Shown here one piece after another: positions 46,561 to 57,839 of a DNA stretch of 64,000 bases. The stretch's first letter is position 1. Every line of letters starts with the position of its first letter. Origin of the DNA: Talpa occidentalis (taxonomy: Eukaryota > Chordata > Mammalia > Eulipotyphla > Talpidae); assembly GCF_014898055.3 (NCBI RefSeq), contig NW_023605305.1, forward strand, positions 111,820,734-111,884,733, given 5' to 3'. Made by a program: the position numbers and the translations under genes. The notes under the pieces are model-generated. The model ran no database searches, was not told the origin of the DNA, and saw only the letters and a program-made list of their open reading frames with translations.

Positions 46561-46974
46561 CTCTGTGTAAACAAGCCCAGAGATAATCGGCATAACTATT
46601 TTGGCCAACTGTGGATGGCCATGGATTCAGGAGCCTCACAGAGTCCAAATAAGGGAAGAGGTGAGGTCAGGGTGTTTACCCAGAGTTTCCCCCAAGAACT
46701 CTTGTCTCAGACTAGGGCGGGTGAGTGCTACTTAGAAGGTGACCTGGGTAAGAACTCTGCCTCTATCTTTTTGGTCTAAGGGTAGTGACAGAATCACTGT
46801 AGCCTTGAGTATCCACGTGGTCTCTAGACTTTCCCTACACCAGTGCCCCTCTGCATTAAACTACCCTTCACGCTCACACACCACCCTAGATTAAGGATGT
46901 GGTGGACACCATAGTTTCCCTCTTGGGACCCTGTCTTATTTATTGCTCAATTTCATTATTGTAAAGTGGAAATA

Positions 46975-47890
46975 CAATTTCAAACCACCCCAGGATACCA
47001 TGTCCTACCCACCAGAGCTGCCAAGCTAAAAAGACTGACAGAACTAAGTGTGGGCAAGGGTGTTGAAAACAAGAGCTTTCACAGAGTACTGGGAGTGTGT
47101 AAATTAGCACTATTACTTAGGAAGACAGATAAACTTGATCTAACAAACTTGAATGAGTCCAGCAATTTCATTCTAAGACACATAGCCCAGAGCTTGATTC
47201 CCAGGTTTTACTCTGTCACTAGCAGTGGAGACAGGGTGTTGGAGGGAAATGTTAAAACAGATTTCTGGACCCCCCTCTTCCACTGTTTCTGATTCACAGT
47301 AGGTCTGAAGGGGGAGTGAGATTCAAACTTGCAATAAGTTCTCAGATCTGAGGCTGGGACTACATTTTGGGAAGCACACCCCGAGAAAAATCCCTGCACA
47401 TGTGCATCAATAAAGATGTACAAGAAATTTTATATCAATGTTGTCTTAACATGGAATTTAGAAATAGCCCAGATGCGCATCAGCTGTAATTTGTACAACT
47501 AAATTGTGGTATCTGGAGTGTAAATCAGGACCACAGCGGAGTGAAACAGAGAAACAGATATCAACATGGATGAATCATGAGTAAAAATCGTCGTTCAAAG
47601 AAGGCTACGTAGCATACAATTCAATTTAATTAAAGTTCAAAAACAGGTTAAATTAAGAAAATGGTCTTTAAGGCTAAATGGATATCAAAACAACAAAGAC
47701 AAGCAATGGCGGGATAACTGTAGAATATCAAGGTGGTTTGTCTCTGGGGAAGGGAGGAGCTGAGCCTGGAAGACTCACAAGGTGCTTGATCTTGAAATCA
47801 ATGTTCTATTCTGGCAAGCAATTGATTACAGGTTGTTTGTTTTTGTAATTATTCTTTAAACTGAATATATCTATCCTTGGAGGAGGCTCT
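46975..47890 (+). mobile_element. old L1 3' region
   Basis: Landmarks: 'tgggagtgtgtaaattagcac', 'gagtccagcaatttcattc', 'aatagcccagatgcgcatcagc', 'caacatggatgaatcatgag', 'aattaaagttcaaaaacagg', 'ggtttgtctctggggaagg'. This is the L1M ORF2 end and 3' UTR, interrupted by MER5A at 47255-47390. Confidence 0.7.
47255..47390 (+). mobile_element. MER5A fragment
   Basis: 'gtttctgattcacagtaggtctgaag', 'cttgcaataagttctcagatc' and 'actacattttgggaagcac' follow the MER5A core order. Confidence 0.55.
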
Positions 47891-48187
47891 GAGGAACATT
47901 GCCTTAGAGTAGCCAAATGAATCCATCAAATACTAACAACTCCATGCCAGCTCTTTCCTTAAGTCTAGTTCACTCTTTTTTGGCAAGTGAGAGATGGTCA
48001 GCTGTCCTGCAGTTCAGGGTGAAGGCAAGGCAGGCTGGCCTTGTTAGTAGACAGACTGAGGGGAACCCCAAGACCCTCAAACTTGCATGCTCTAAATGGG
48101 TTTTGCCACCCACCACATAAAGACAAAGCATACTCTTAGTGCATAGGGCCTCCAATCAAAAAAACTTAAATAAAATTAATGTGCATA

Positions 48188-48501
48188 GGGCCTCCCCGGT
48201 GGCGCAGCGGTTGAGCGCTGGGTTGCGAAGCTGCCCGCGGCCTCTGCGGCGCCGGTTCGATCCCCGGCTGCTCCCCGGCCAATGGAGGGGGGTCCCACAT
48301 GGCGCGCAGACCTCTCCTGCCGCCCGCTGCTCCCCTCAGCAGTGTACTTCGGTCCTTCTGCCTGCTCTGCTCCCCGCTCTGGCTCTGGTGAATTCTCTCA
48401 CCCTCCCGCGCTTCTGACTGTACCCAGTGCATGTATAAACCAAACAAACAAACAAACCAGCAAACAAATAAATAAAGCATGCCTCTATTAAAAAAAAAAA
48501 A
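48188..48501 (+). mobile_element. tRNA-derived SINE, type II, best-preserved copy
   Basis: Head gggcctccccggtggcgcag. A box tggcgcagcgg fits TRGYNNANNNG, and B box ggttcgatccc is intact. The (aaac)n tail ends in poly(A). The 16-bp target duplication aaaattaatgtgcata at 48172-48187 and 48502-48517 is perfect. The clean Pol III boxes and duplication indicate recent insertion. It lies inside beta copy A. Confidence 0.96.
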
Positions 48502-49002
48502 AAAATTAATGTGCATAGCATAGAGAGAGAAGGAAGGATAATAGTTTCCCAATGAAACACCAAAGTTTCCCATCCCCTTGTAGGTAAATACGCACCAAAC
48601 AGGATTGGTCCAAAGCGGGGCCATGGAGGCCCAAAAGCCTGCCACAAGTCTAAGGCACCTTCTGATGGGTGGACACATAGGAAAGGGGTAGAAGGGGGGA
48701 AAGGCAACTCTGGAAAGAAAGAAGCAAAATCAAAATACAAGTCAAGGTAAAGGCTGCCATTGTCAGCCTCCCCCCGGGCCTCTCACCCCATCTCTTCCAT
48801 GTGTCTCCTTCCATGTCCCCCAAGCTCCTGGTGCAAGTCCAGGGCCACGAAGCAAGCGCAGCTTCTTCACATGTCTCTGCTCCACTTGCCTCCTCCAGTT
48901 CCTCTCTTTTAATCTCTGTCTCCCCGGTCCTTTTTAGCGTCCCCTCTCTGCTCAGTGCTACCCTTCATGAGGTGGGCAGCGACATGGAACTTCCCCTGTT
49001 TA

Positions 49003-49286
49003 TTTTTTTGAAAAAACTTTTTTTTTTTAAGATTTATTTATTTATTTATACAAGCACTGGGTACAGTCAGAAGCGCGGGAGGGTGAGAGAATTCACCAGA
49101 GCCAGAGCGGGGAACAGAACAGGCAGATTGATGAAATACACTGCAGAGGGGAGCAGTGGACGCGGCAGGAGAGGTCTGCGCGCCATGTGGGACCCTCGCC
49201 AGCGGCCGGGGATTGAACCGGCGCTGCAGAGGCTGTGGGCAGCTTCGCAGCCCAGCGCTCAACCGCTGCGCCACCAGGGGAGGCCC
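49003..49286 (-). mobile_element. tRNA-derived SINE, type II
   Basis: Reverse copy, head 'gccaccaggggaggccc'. The target duplication ggaacttcccctgttta (48986-49002) against ggaacctcccctgttta (49287-49303) has one mismatch. Confidence 0.95.
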
Positions 49287-50111
49287 GGAACCTCCCCTGT
49301 TTAGATGACAGTTGCAACCTGGCCCTCCCATCATCGCCTGAGGCTCCCCTCAGGAACTAATGAGTCCAGAGTGTGCATTCTGGACTTGTCCCTTGTCCAA
49401 AGGGACAAGTCGGAGTACATGAACAGTACGTGTTGTCCAAACCACATTTAGGAAACATTGTTCTCCAAGGGACGCAATTAGTTAGAGATGCAATTTTCTC
49501 TACAAAGTAAAATATTCTGCATTCTTATGCCATGTGGGATAACTGTACCCCATGTGCCTGAGGACCAGGCTCATAAACTTGTAATTCTAAAAAAGTTTCA
49601 ATATTCTGTCTTTGAATTACCAAACTTCTTTCGAGTGTCCTCCTTTTTCTTTCCCCAAACAATGATGCCATCTACCTCAAAGTTAACCCAACCTTCCAAT
49701 GAATCCACAATATGTCGTTTGGAAGCTTCTGTTTTTCCCTTTCTTCTTCTCTCCCTCCTCTTTCTGCCTTTAAATCAGCAGTAATTTCCTTCTTCTCTTA
49801 AGAGTCACCTACTTTTTGAAATACTCTTGCCCTGTCAAAAAGTTCTTCCTTTCTTGAAATAATTCTTACTGAGAACAGTTCAAGCAGTTGGTTCCATTTC
49901 TACCATTTGGGGTCAAAGTGTAAATCTAATTCCTCTTCATCATAACACCCTTCAAATAAATTAAGACAAGAACCACATCCCTCCTGGGTTTTCTCTTTCT
50001 CTCAGTCCCTTGGACACCTCCCACAGAGAAGTCCTAACCACCTTTCTATTCTGGTTGAAGGACTCTACATTGTCTCTCCCCAAAAATACAGACCTGAAAG
50101 AAAATTCTGGT

Positions 50112-50453
50112 TGTAACAGAAGGGAAAATGGTGACCCTCTACCCATCTTAGATTCATTGCCTAGGGCCTGGCAAATCTGATTGACAAAAGAGAGATTAAT
50201 AAGAGAAGAAAAATCAAAGTTGTTTAACACTTGCACCAGGAACTTGGGGGACATGGAAGGAGAACATGGAAGAGATGGGGTGAGAGGCCCTTGGGGAGGC
50301 TGACAATGTCAGCCTTTGTCTTGACTTGTATCTTGATTTTGCTTCTTTCTTTCCAGAGTTGCCTTCTGCCCCTACTACCCCTTTCCCATGTGTCCACCCA
50401 TTAGAAGTTGCCTTAGACTTGTGGCAGGCTTTTGGGCCTCCGTGGCCCTGCAA
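50112..50453 (-). mobile_element. LTR-like repeat, family beta, copy B (inverted)
   Basis: The reverse complement of 50226-50453 matches 48610-48840 of copy A at about nine bases in ten. Beyond the shared block it continues on the minus strand with 'aaacaactttgatttttc', 'cttattaatctctc', 'ttttgtcaatcag' and 'gatgggtagaggg', ending 'ctgttaca'. That is the typical U5 end of a gammaretrovirus-type (ERV1) LTR. Confidence 0.65.
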
Positions 50454-50469
50454 GTGCTCAGTGCAGAGT

Positions 50470-50900
50470 CAAAGGGGTAGGGAGAACTTGGACAGATACA
50501 GCATCTTCACAAAAGAACATACATTTTTAGTGAAGTGACAAGATAAAAGACTTGGAGTTCCCAGGAAAGTGTGGAAAGGCAAATATATGGAGAAGCTAAG
50601 AGTAGATAAGGGCTAGTTTTGGCCAAGTTTGTACTGTAGATTTCTCTGGTGCCGATAAGAGTCTAGAGTCCCCTCCAGTAGTTAACATCCATCTTTCTTG
50701 GTAGAGATGGAGAGGGAGGACATATTTACAAATTTCTGCCTGGCTTCTAGGCGAATGGAAGGCAGAGAACTTTATTGAATCTGCTTCTTCACAAGTGCCT
50801 TCAATTCAAAATAACCCTGTGCCAGTATTTTGGGGGGACTTGTTCTGCTGCCCTTCACGATTACAGTGTGAACAGTTTAGCCTGCACTGGGGTCTCAGCA
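50470..50900 (+). mobile_element. possible second ERV1-type LTR
   Basis: 'aggacatatttacaaatttctgcctggcttctagg' (read in parts), 'ttcaattcaaaataaccctgtgcc' and 'tattttggggggacttg' recall the 3' half of an ERV1-type LTR or its junction. Unnamed, low confidence. Confidence 0.3.
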
Positions 50901-51287
50901 TTCACATTCTAGATGGCATACTTCTACGAGTGGCCTGGTTTTAAGGATGGGAATGTGCACAGTATCAGGAGCAAGGGTTGACTGATACCAAGTATAGGTA
51001 CTGGAGGAGAACAGGAGTAGGAAATTAGTTTGTCTTCTAAAGAGCAAAAGCTGCTACAGCCATTTTTGTGCAATGTTTATTATTGATGCCTAGCTGTCAC
51101 GCAGCACAGTAATGGCTGATGTCAAAACCTGAAGGGCTGCCAAGCAAATGAGGGATTTGTCAGATTACATTGGCCATGTATCGAATCTGACAACAGCAGT
51201 GAACTCTAGATAAGTGGACTCAGTCTTCATAGTGTGGAGTTCCTTATATTAGCAACAGATAAACCCTGAAGCTTATTAGCATGTGAC

Positions 51288-51910
51288 TGAGGGGCACTCA
51301 GGACCCCAGACTGTTAAGGGATGCAAGCTCTGAAAGGGATCCAGCCATCCACACTCACAAAAGCAAAGAAAGCAGATTCTTAGTGTGAAAGATATTTGAT
51401 AGAATTAGTGTGCAGAGAGAGAGAGGAGAAAGAATATCAAGCTTTCCCAGTAAAACCTTCAAATGACCAATTTCCTGGTGGGCAAATCTCTCAGCCAAAC
51501 AGGAGCCTGAAGTAGGGTTGCTGAGGCCCAAGAGCTTGCCACAAGCCTACAGCACCTCTGGCAGGGAACAGCAAGAAAGGGGTAAGGCAAGTCTGGAACA
51601 AAAGGAGCAAAATTAAAGTATAAATCAAGATAATGGCTGCCATAGTCCCTGCTAAGGATAGCTGTCCATGTGTCTCGTACCCATGTTTCTCTTTCAAGTG
51701 TCTCTGTGTGTCTCTCCTCCACATATCTCCTTCCAAGTCCCCCAAGTGTTTAAGTACAAAAAGGCCAGAGAAGCAAGACCCCCAGAGCCCACCTGTCTTC
51801 ACCTGCCTTCTGTGTCATAGAGCTTCACCTGGCTGCTCCTCTCCACCCCACCTCCTGCTCAAGAAGTCCAGTTCATGGTATACTGGGACTTGTAATCCAA
51901 GGTGGCTGCC
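51288..51910 (+). mobile_element. LTR-like repeat, family beta, copy C
   Basis: Starts tgaggggcactcagg. It aligns with copy A through 'tgcaagctctgaaaggg', 'agcagattcttagtg', 'gagagagagg', 'gaggcccaagagcttgccacaagc', 'aaggggtaaggcaagtctgg', 'tctccttccaagtcccccaag' and 'actgggacttgtaatccaagg'. It is more diverged from A than B is, and has no nested SINE. Confidence 0.6.
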
Positions 51911-52141
51911 TGTAAGTGGGGGTAGAGTAAATGGTGTCCATTCAAGTCTCTGCAATCCTCCTTTTCTCTTCACAGAGATGCCTCTGTAATAAGTTCAGTG
52001 CTTCAACACACACAAAGGTTATTTCTTGTTTATTTATCTCCACTGTGGGCTCCTGTATGGGTTGCTCTCTCCTAAGTAGACGTTTGTGATCCACTTCCTT
52101 CTCTGGAACTGTCCACAGGTTGTTCTCAAGATTGCCCTGCA

Positions 52142-52403
52142 GGGCCTCCCTGGTGGCACAAGGGGTTAAGTCTCAACACTATCAAGCTATCACCAGCCAC
52201 TGCACCATGAGTTTGATCCCCGGCCAGGGAGATACCCACATGGCGCAGCAGACCTCTCGTGTCTCGCCCGCTACTCCTCTCAGCAGTATATTTCAGTCAG
52301 TCTGCCTGTTCTGTTCCCCACTCTGTCTCTGGGGAATCCTCTCTCCATCCCCCCACACCTCTGGCCTGTATGCACAAATAAATAAAAATTAAAAAAAAAA
52401 AGA
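52142..52403 (+). mobile_element. tRNA-derived SINE, type I
   Basis: Forward copy starting agggcctccctggtggcac and ending 'caaataaataaaaattaaaa'. The target duplication gattgccctgca (52130-52141) against gactgccctgca (52404-52415) has one mismatch. Confidence 0.93.
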
Positions 52404-52415
52404 GACTGCCCTGCA

Positions 52416-55050
52416 GGTGGGGTAGGGGCAGGGAAGCCCATCCAGTCCCAACTTGAGGGGAAAAGAACATGGTCATCACCCAATGGGAGGATGTTAGGGC
52501 AGGTGTGGGAGTTGAGGGCATCACTTCTGCCTATAATCTGTGGAGTAGAACTGGATGACAGGACCCACATCACCACAGGGCGCTGGGAAATACAGTCTAA
52601 GGTTATGCCCAACAATGTCTTGTCTCTTCCAATCCAAAGTGGAGATTCCCTATGAGTGGCGAGTAACTTTTTAGTGTGAAAATCTTTTGACTGCATGAGT
52701 CCCTGAAAGGTCTCAAGACCTCCAGCACTTGGAGGCCACCGCCCTTGACCATCAGATGATCCTTAGGTGGGTGTATTTAATGGCACGACAGTAGGACATC
52801 GGCAGGAAATGCAGCACTTTTTCACCTTGCTAACCATTTCACATTCAGGGTTAAAATGCCCTTCTTCAGTTTCCTGCCTCCCCAGCCAACTGCCTGCCCT
52901 GCACATCAGGAACCCCACGATGGGCTGTGACCTCTCAGTTCTGGATGTCTCTGTGCTATGCATTGTCTGTGGCTTGGGGCCTCCTCTCATCTCAGCCAAT
53001 GCATGGCTCTCCCTGCATAGGCCTCAATAGCCTGTCCCCACTGAGTCAGTTTTCACCTCTCTCCCTTGGCAATGACCAACAGAGGGGCAGCCACACTCCC
53101 TTCTGATGCCCAAGAGGGTGTTCGCCCTCCGCCCCCTGGACCAGCATCCCTTCTCCGAGGCTTTCCTGACAGGCATAATAACCTTTTCACTCAGCTCAAA
53201 CAAATCTGCTGGTCCCCTCCCCTACACCTCAGTGGCCTCTGGGATGCCATGCTTCTCCCCCTCCATCAGCATGACACCCACACCTCGGCAGCTCCCAGCA
53301 CTCAAGAGGAAGCTCCCTGTGTGCCAAGATTATTCTGTTTTAGATCCTGCCCTTCTAATGCCTTCTGGTGAGGATCAACCTGAAAGCAGACCTTATAGCT
53401 CCTGCACGATCTTTGGAGCTTCCAGCACTTTCTTCCTGTCTTTTCCCACCAGGGCTGAACGGGTTTGTCTGAGGTGGAGAGGGCTCTCTGGACAGAAACC
53501 TACTCTCCTGTTTGTACCCCAAGTCCCTCTAGAGATGGTGTCTGGATCCCAGAATCAGGAATCATGGTCTATTCCTCTCCTACCATCTCCCCCTCCCACC
53601 CCCCATGGCAAATGGCAGCTTCTCATCTCAATGTACAAATGTCAGAGGTTATGGGAGAGAAAAATGAAACATTGTGGTTTGCGTCTCAAGTTATGAGTCT
53701 GCTGTGTGCAAACAGGAGTGCAAATGGGTTAAGTGGTTTCTGGGCAACAATTACACTTACAGACACTTTAGAGACAAAGAGGACTTGTTCCAAAGGCAAG
53801 GCTTTCAAGTAGGCACTGTGGGGTTGTTACACCATCCAACTGGAGCCTTTAGGGTCAGGGGCACAGGGTGTTTGGAGAAGACTTGGGGGGAAGTCTGCAG
53901 TACCTCGGAAAATGCCCTGTGAGGGAAGATGAGAAGTAGTAAGTGAATTTCAGGCCATTATTATCAGGAATAGTTTTCTGGTCCCAGCGCCTGCCTTATG
54001 ACCCCACTTCGCTGAAACTCAAGCAGGACTTCCTCCTCCAGCGTGACCTTAAATAGATGGGTGCACGGTGTTGGGTGGAAGAAACCCAGGTAGCAGGGAA
54101 TGCTGAGAGCAACACAACCGGCCCCACCTGCCAGGACCAGGGTCACATGTCAGGAATGCCAGGACACGCTCACCATGACATCCAGATTTCTGAGCACTCC
54201 TACACACCTTCTCCTGGATAAGGACACTCACCTTGACCAAAGTCCAGTCAGCTTCCTGGAACTTCTCTACCAGCTCCTGACTTTTGGTCTGCCCTGTTTG
54301 TCTGCACTGTCCAGTTTTAGCAAGACTCCTGCTGAGTTAGTTTAGCAAAAATCCCCACCCTCAATACCTGCTCACCCTCCATCCCTGATTGGGTTCCTTC
54401 TCCTGCGCTGTGCCTTGATCTCTCACATGCTTTAGGGTTGTTTTTGAGCCAACAGAAAAGAAACCCCCAGCTCTGATTCCCCTATACCATAACTAACTCT
54501 GCTGTAAAGGCTTTTGTGTTCAAAAACCTTGAGATAGTTTTCCATTTTATTTCCCATAAATATTAAAGGAGAGAAAACATGCATCCTTCATGCGTTGGAT
54601 GGGTTTAAAATATATGCTGCCAATCAAAAAGAAAATAATAACTGCAGTAGATTGAGCTCTTCAGATATGTTATAATTCATGAGTTGCCCAACGATTTCAA
54701 AACAAAAATGACAATGATGGAAATCATTGTGGGATCTTTAGAGATTTTGAGAAAACTAGGAGATAAAGGGACAGGACAAAGCATTTATCCCGCTGCCCCC
54801 ACATGAGCTGTACTTCATGACATGCCAGTGCGAGGTGTGCTGTCTCTCAGCTCCCAGGGCACTCTTCCTGGCTCTCTGCCATGACATTGGAGTGGGGCCC
54901 TGCAAACATTTCCTGGTGCCTCCCAGCACAGGGGAATAAGAAACAATGAAATATAAGGGCGCCTGATGTGACCGGATAGGAAATAGAGCACCCAGTGACT
55001 ATGTTTCCACCAAGTTCATTCTCAAACTGACCCGAGAGTCTGATATAATC
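52416..55050. other. intergenic, no recognised element
   Basis: About 2.6 kb without recent insertions. Overlapping plus-strand frames at 53066-53922 are in different registers and have no domain. No exon is supported. Confidence 0.45.
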
Positions 55051-55059
55051 ACTAGCTTA

Positions 55060-55640
55060 TTAAAAAAAAAAAAAAACTTGAGATAAAAGAAACCAAGAGA
55101 ATACAATAGCTACATCCAAAATCCGTGAGATTTTATAGGACAAATGAGGAATTTTTTCGACAAATAAATAGCAAATAAAAAAACAGTTGGGACATGGAAG
55201 GGAGAGGGCCGAAGCCCACAGATTTTTCGAAACTTAATGAATAGCACCAAAAACTCTGTGTACCTTGTTTGGGTCCTAATTCAGATAAAATAAATATTTA
55301 TGAGAGCATCAGGTCTTTATGCTGACTCAATACTAGATGGTGCTAAGGAATTTTAGATAGGATCATGTAATCTGTGTATATTTTTGAAAGAGTTCTTATC
55401 TTTTGGAGAGATGTATTTACATACTTTGGGATCAAATGATATAAAATCTCGGGATTGTTTTAAAAAATATTCTAGCAAAGGGTGGCGTAGTGGAAATACA
55501 GATACAAGTGCAATTGATCTCATTAATGGGGAAGCTGGGTGATGGGTACATGGAGGTTCGTTATAAATATATTCATTATATTCAAGCACACTTTAATATG
55601 TGTTTGAACATGTCATCATAAAAAGTTTAATGAAATAAAA
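55060..55640 (+). repeat. unassigned old dispersed repeat
   Basis: The stretch around 55320-55630 (ctagatggtgctaaggaatt, gagatgtatttacatactttggg, ggtacatggaggttcg, tgtgtttgaacatg) resembles a repeat common in mammalian genomes whose family I cannot fix from memory. Confidence 0.35.
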
Positions 55641-55689
55641 TATATGCTACCCCAAGTGGCACATTATCTGCATATTAATAATAACCAAA

Positions 55690-55885
55690 TTCATATCTTA
55701 TATTGCATTTTACAGAGCACTTTTCATACATAATTTAACGTAATCCTAACCTCAGGCCTACAAGATTGGTTTTATTATCTTCATTTCATAAGGAACAATC
55801 TCAGAGTGCCTGGGCACTGGCTCAGAGGCCCGGAGCTAGCAGGAAGCAGAAATGCAATTCAGGCTCAACTAATTCATCCTAAATC
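55690..55885 (-). repeat. MIR SINE
   Basis: 'acagagcacttttcatacataatttaacgtaatcc', 'attatcttcatttcataagg', 'cccggagctagcaggaagcagaaatgc' is the reversed MIR order. Confidence 0.6.
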
Positions 55886-56879
55886 CTACACTCCACCTGG
55901 TGAGACAGAAGGAAAGCCTGGTGATCCTGGTGAAGTCACTTCATTTCTCCACCCTAGAAAAGGGGAACAATAACACCTAACGTGTCTTCTTTGTTGTTGG
56001 GAAATTCAAGTCTGATAATTTCTGGAAAAGTGCCGTGTAAATGGTAAAGTGCCTTGTGAATCCAGATGGTCATAGACGGCTTTGTGACAGGACTCTCTGC
56101 CCGGTCTTGGCCTGCTGGGCTGGTTTTGCACAACGCAAAGTTGAGCAAAGCCAAGAACCCCCCATAGTCCCTTTCTCTACCTCTCTTCATGTTCCAACAC
56201 CCATCTCTGACACCGATATTAACTAATAACTTAAGCGGTTTCTTCCTTGTGGCTCACGTGACTGCTTGCTTTGCCACTGCTGTGCTGCGCTGTTACGTAG
56301 CTTGGGGAGCAGGGAGACCCAGAGCAGCTGTTTGTAACTGAAAGTTTTATGGCTTGTTTTTAGACTAGTGAAATGAGTAGGAAACTGCATGGTGTTTTCT
56401 GCTGTTGTCCAGAATTCTCTGTTAGATTATTTGCACCAAGTCATCCGCACCCATGAATTTCCATCTACCAGCATTGGAAAACAAATGAGACACTTCTGAT
56501 TTCCCCAGGAGGGAAAAAAAAAAAAAATGAAGTAGCAGAGATAAAATGGCCGACATTAAATAACAACAACAGCAGAAACAAAAAACAAAAACAAAACCTC
56601 TTTGGGGGCTGGGGAGACATCTAACAGCCACATCTTTGTGGCGGCATCCAAACAACCACTTCAAAACACCTTGCCCCAAGAGGCATTCACTTAGTTCTGC
56701 CAGGGTTATTTTTAAATACTAAAACGTGTACTTAAACATCATATCGATGTTGCTTTAAATATATAAGCTATTTCATTTGCGATCATTTCTTTCATAGTGA
56801 TAGTTTTAGCCACCCATAAGTTAGGAAGGCGCTTTTCCTGTCTCTTGATTTTCTCAGCCATTAAGTAAGGAACAAGAGT

Positions 56880-56970
56880 ATTATCTCGTGTTAAAAATTA
56901 AATGATTATAAGTGTGAAAGTACGTTGTGCTTTGCTCAGGGCCTGGTTCAAAGGAGGTACTAGATGTTAG
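56880..56970 (+). repeat. MIR 3' fragment
   Basis: 'aattaaatgattataagtgtgaaagtac...gctcagggcctggttcaaaggaggtactagatg' follows the MIR tail order. Confidence 0.5.
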
Positions 56971-57165
56971 CATCTTTTTGAATATAGTTAGTTATATCTT
57001 AAGTGGGCATTTAAGTCTGTAGTTGCCATAGGCACTGAAAATAAGGAGGCGTCCGTAGACATGGCAGGACCAGTATGTGGGTGCCTGGCAGCAATGGGAC
57101 CCTAAAACACAGGGCAAAACAGGGTTGGAAACCAATTTAGTTTATTATTTTTATATATTACATAC

Positions 57166-57194
57166 ATGTGTGTATATGTATATATATATATTTT
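57166..57194 (+). repeat. (TA)n / (TG)n microsatellite
   Basis: Mixed tgtgtatatgta and tatatata repeats; the SINE at 57195 is inserted in it, and tatatata resumes at 57456. Confidence 0.85.
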
Positions 57195-57455
57195 TAAATA
57201 TTTATTTATTTATGCATACAAGAACTAGGGTACAGGCCAAAGGTGTGGGGGGTGAGAGGATTCACCAGAGACAGAGTGGGGAACAGAACAGGTGGATCTG
57301 CTGAAATACACTGCTGAGGGGAGCAGCCAGGAGACAGGAGAGGTCTGCTGCGCCATGTGGGTCAGCTCCCTGCCTGGGGATTGAATCATGCTGCAGTGGC
57401 TGCAGATAGCTTCATACTGCTGCGTCTTAACCCCTTGTGCCACCAGGGATGCCCC
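57195..57455 (-). mobile_element. tRNA-derived SINE, type I
   Basis: Reverse copy: tttatttatttatgcatacaag at the tail, head 'gccaccagggatgcccc'. The target duplication is hidden in the TA repeat on both sides. Confidence 0.9.
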
Positions 57456-57469
57456 TATATATATATATT

Positions 57470-57835
57470 TATTTTTTTTAACTGAAGTAATACTGTATCA
57501 TAACAGCATGCAAGTTTCAGGTGTCCATCATTAAAGATGAATGTCTATTCTACACTGAGTTCACACGCAAAGTCGAGCCCCACCTTCACCTTTGACCCTT
57601 TTAACCTGAAGCTGCCTCTGGCAGCCATAAGTGGTCTTACAGTCTAAACATTTGTTTTTGTTTTATTTAGGTCATTTGCTTGTTTTGTTTCTGTATGCAC
57701 CACATGAGTGAACCCCGGGGCTGAGCCATAAGGCTATTCACACCACTCCCCCACCGACCCCACATCCAGCGCACACACTTTTCTGAATGTTTGAAAGCTG
57801 TTACAATAAAATGTTGGGAAATACAGTTAAATATA
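57470..57835 (-). mobile_element. L1 3' end (L1MA-like)
   Basis: 'ttttttaactgaagtaatac', 'catgcaagtttcaggtgtccatc', 'acactgagttcacacgcaaagtc' is the reverse complement of the L1MA-type 3' UTR. Confidence 0.65.
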
Positions 57836-57839
57836 AAAT

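Larger units (their letters stand above)
48057..49411 (+). mobile_element. LTR-like repeat, family beta, copy A (with two nested SINEs)
   Basis: It starts 'tgaggggaacccc', matching the start of copy C (tgaggggcactcagg at 51288). Shared blocks run through 'gctctaaatggg', 'agcatactcttagtg', 'gagaagg', 'gttttcccaatg-like', 'gccacaagtctaaggcacc', 'aaggggtagaagg', 'ccaagctcctggtgcaag' and 'attctggacttgtcc'. Two SINEs (48188-48501 and 49003-49286) are inserted in it. The TG start and the comparison with copy B suggest an ERV LTR; I cannot name it. Confidence 0.6.

Noticed and set aside
48188..48280. Functional tRNA genes at the A/B-box sequences
   Set aside because: The A and B boxes belong to SINE heads with bodies, A-rich tails and target duplications. 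The cloverleaf is not preserved.
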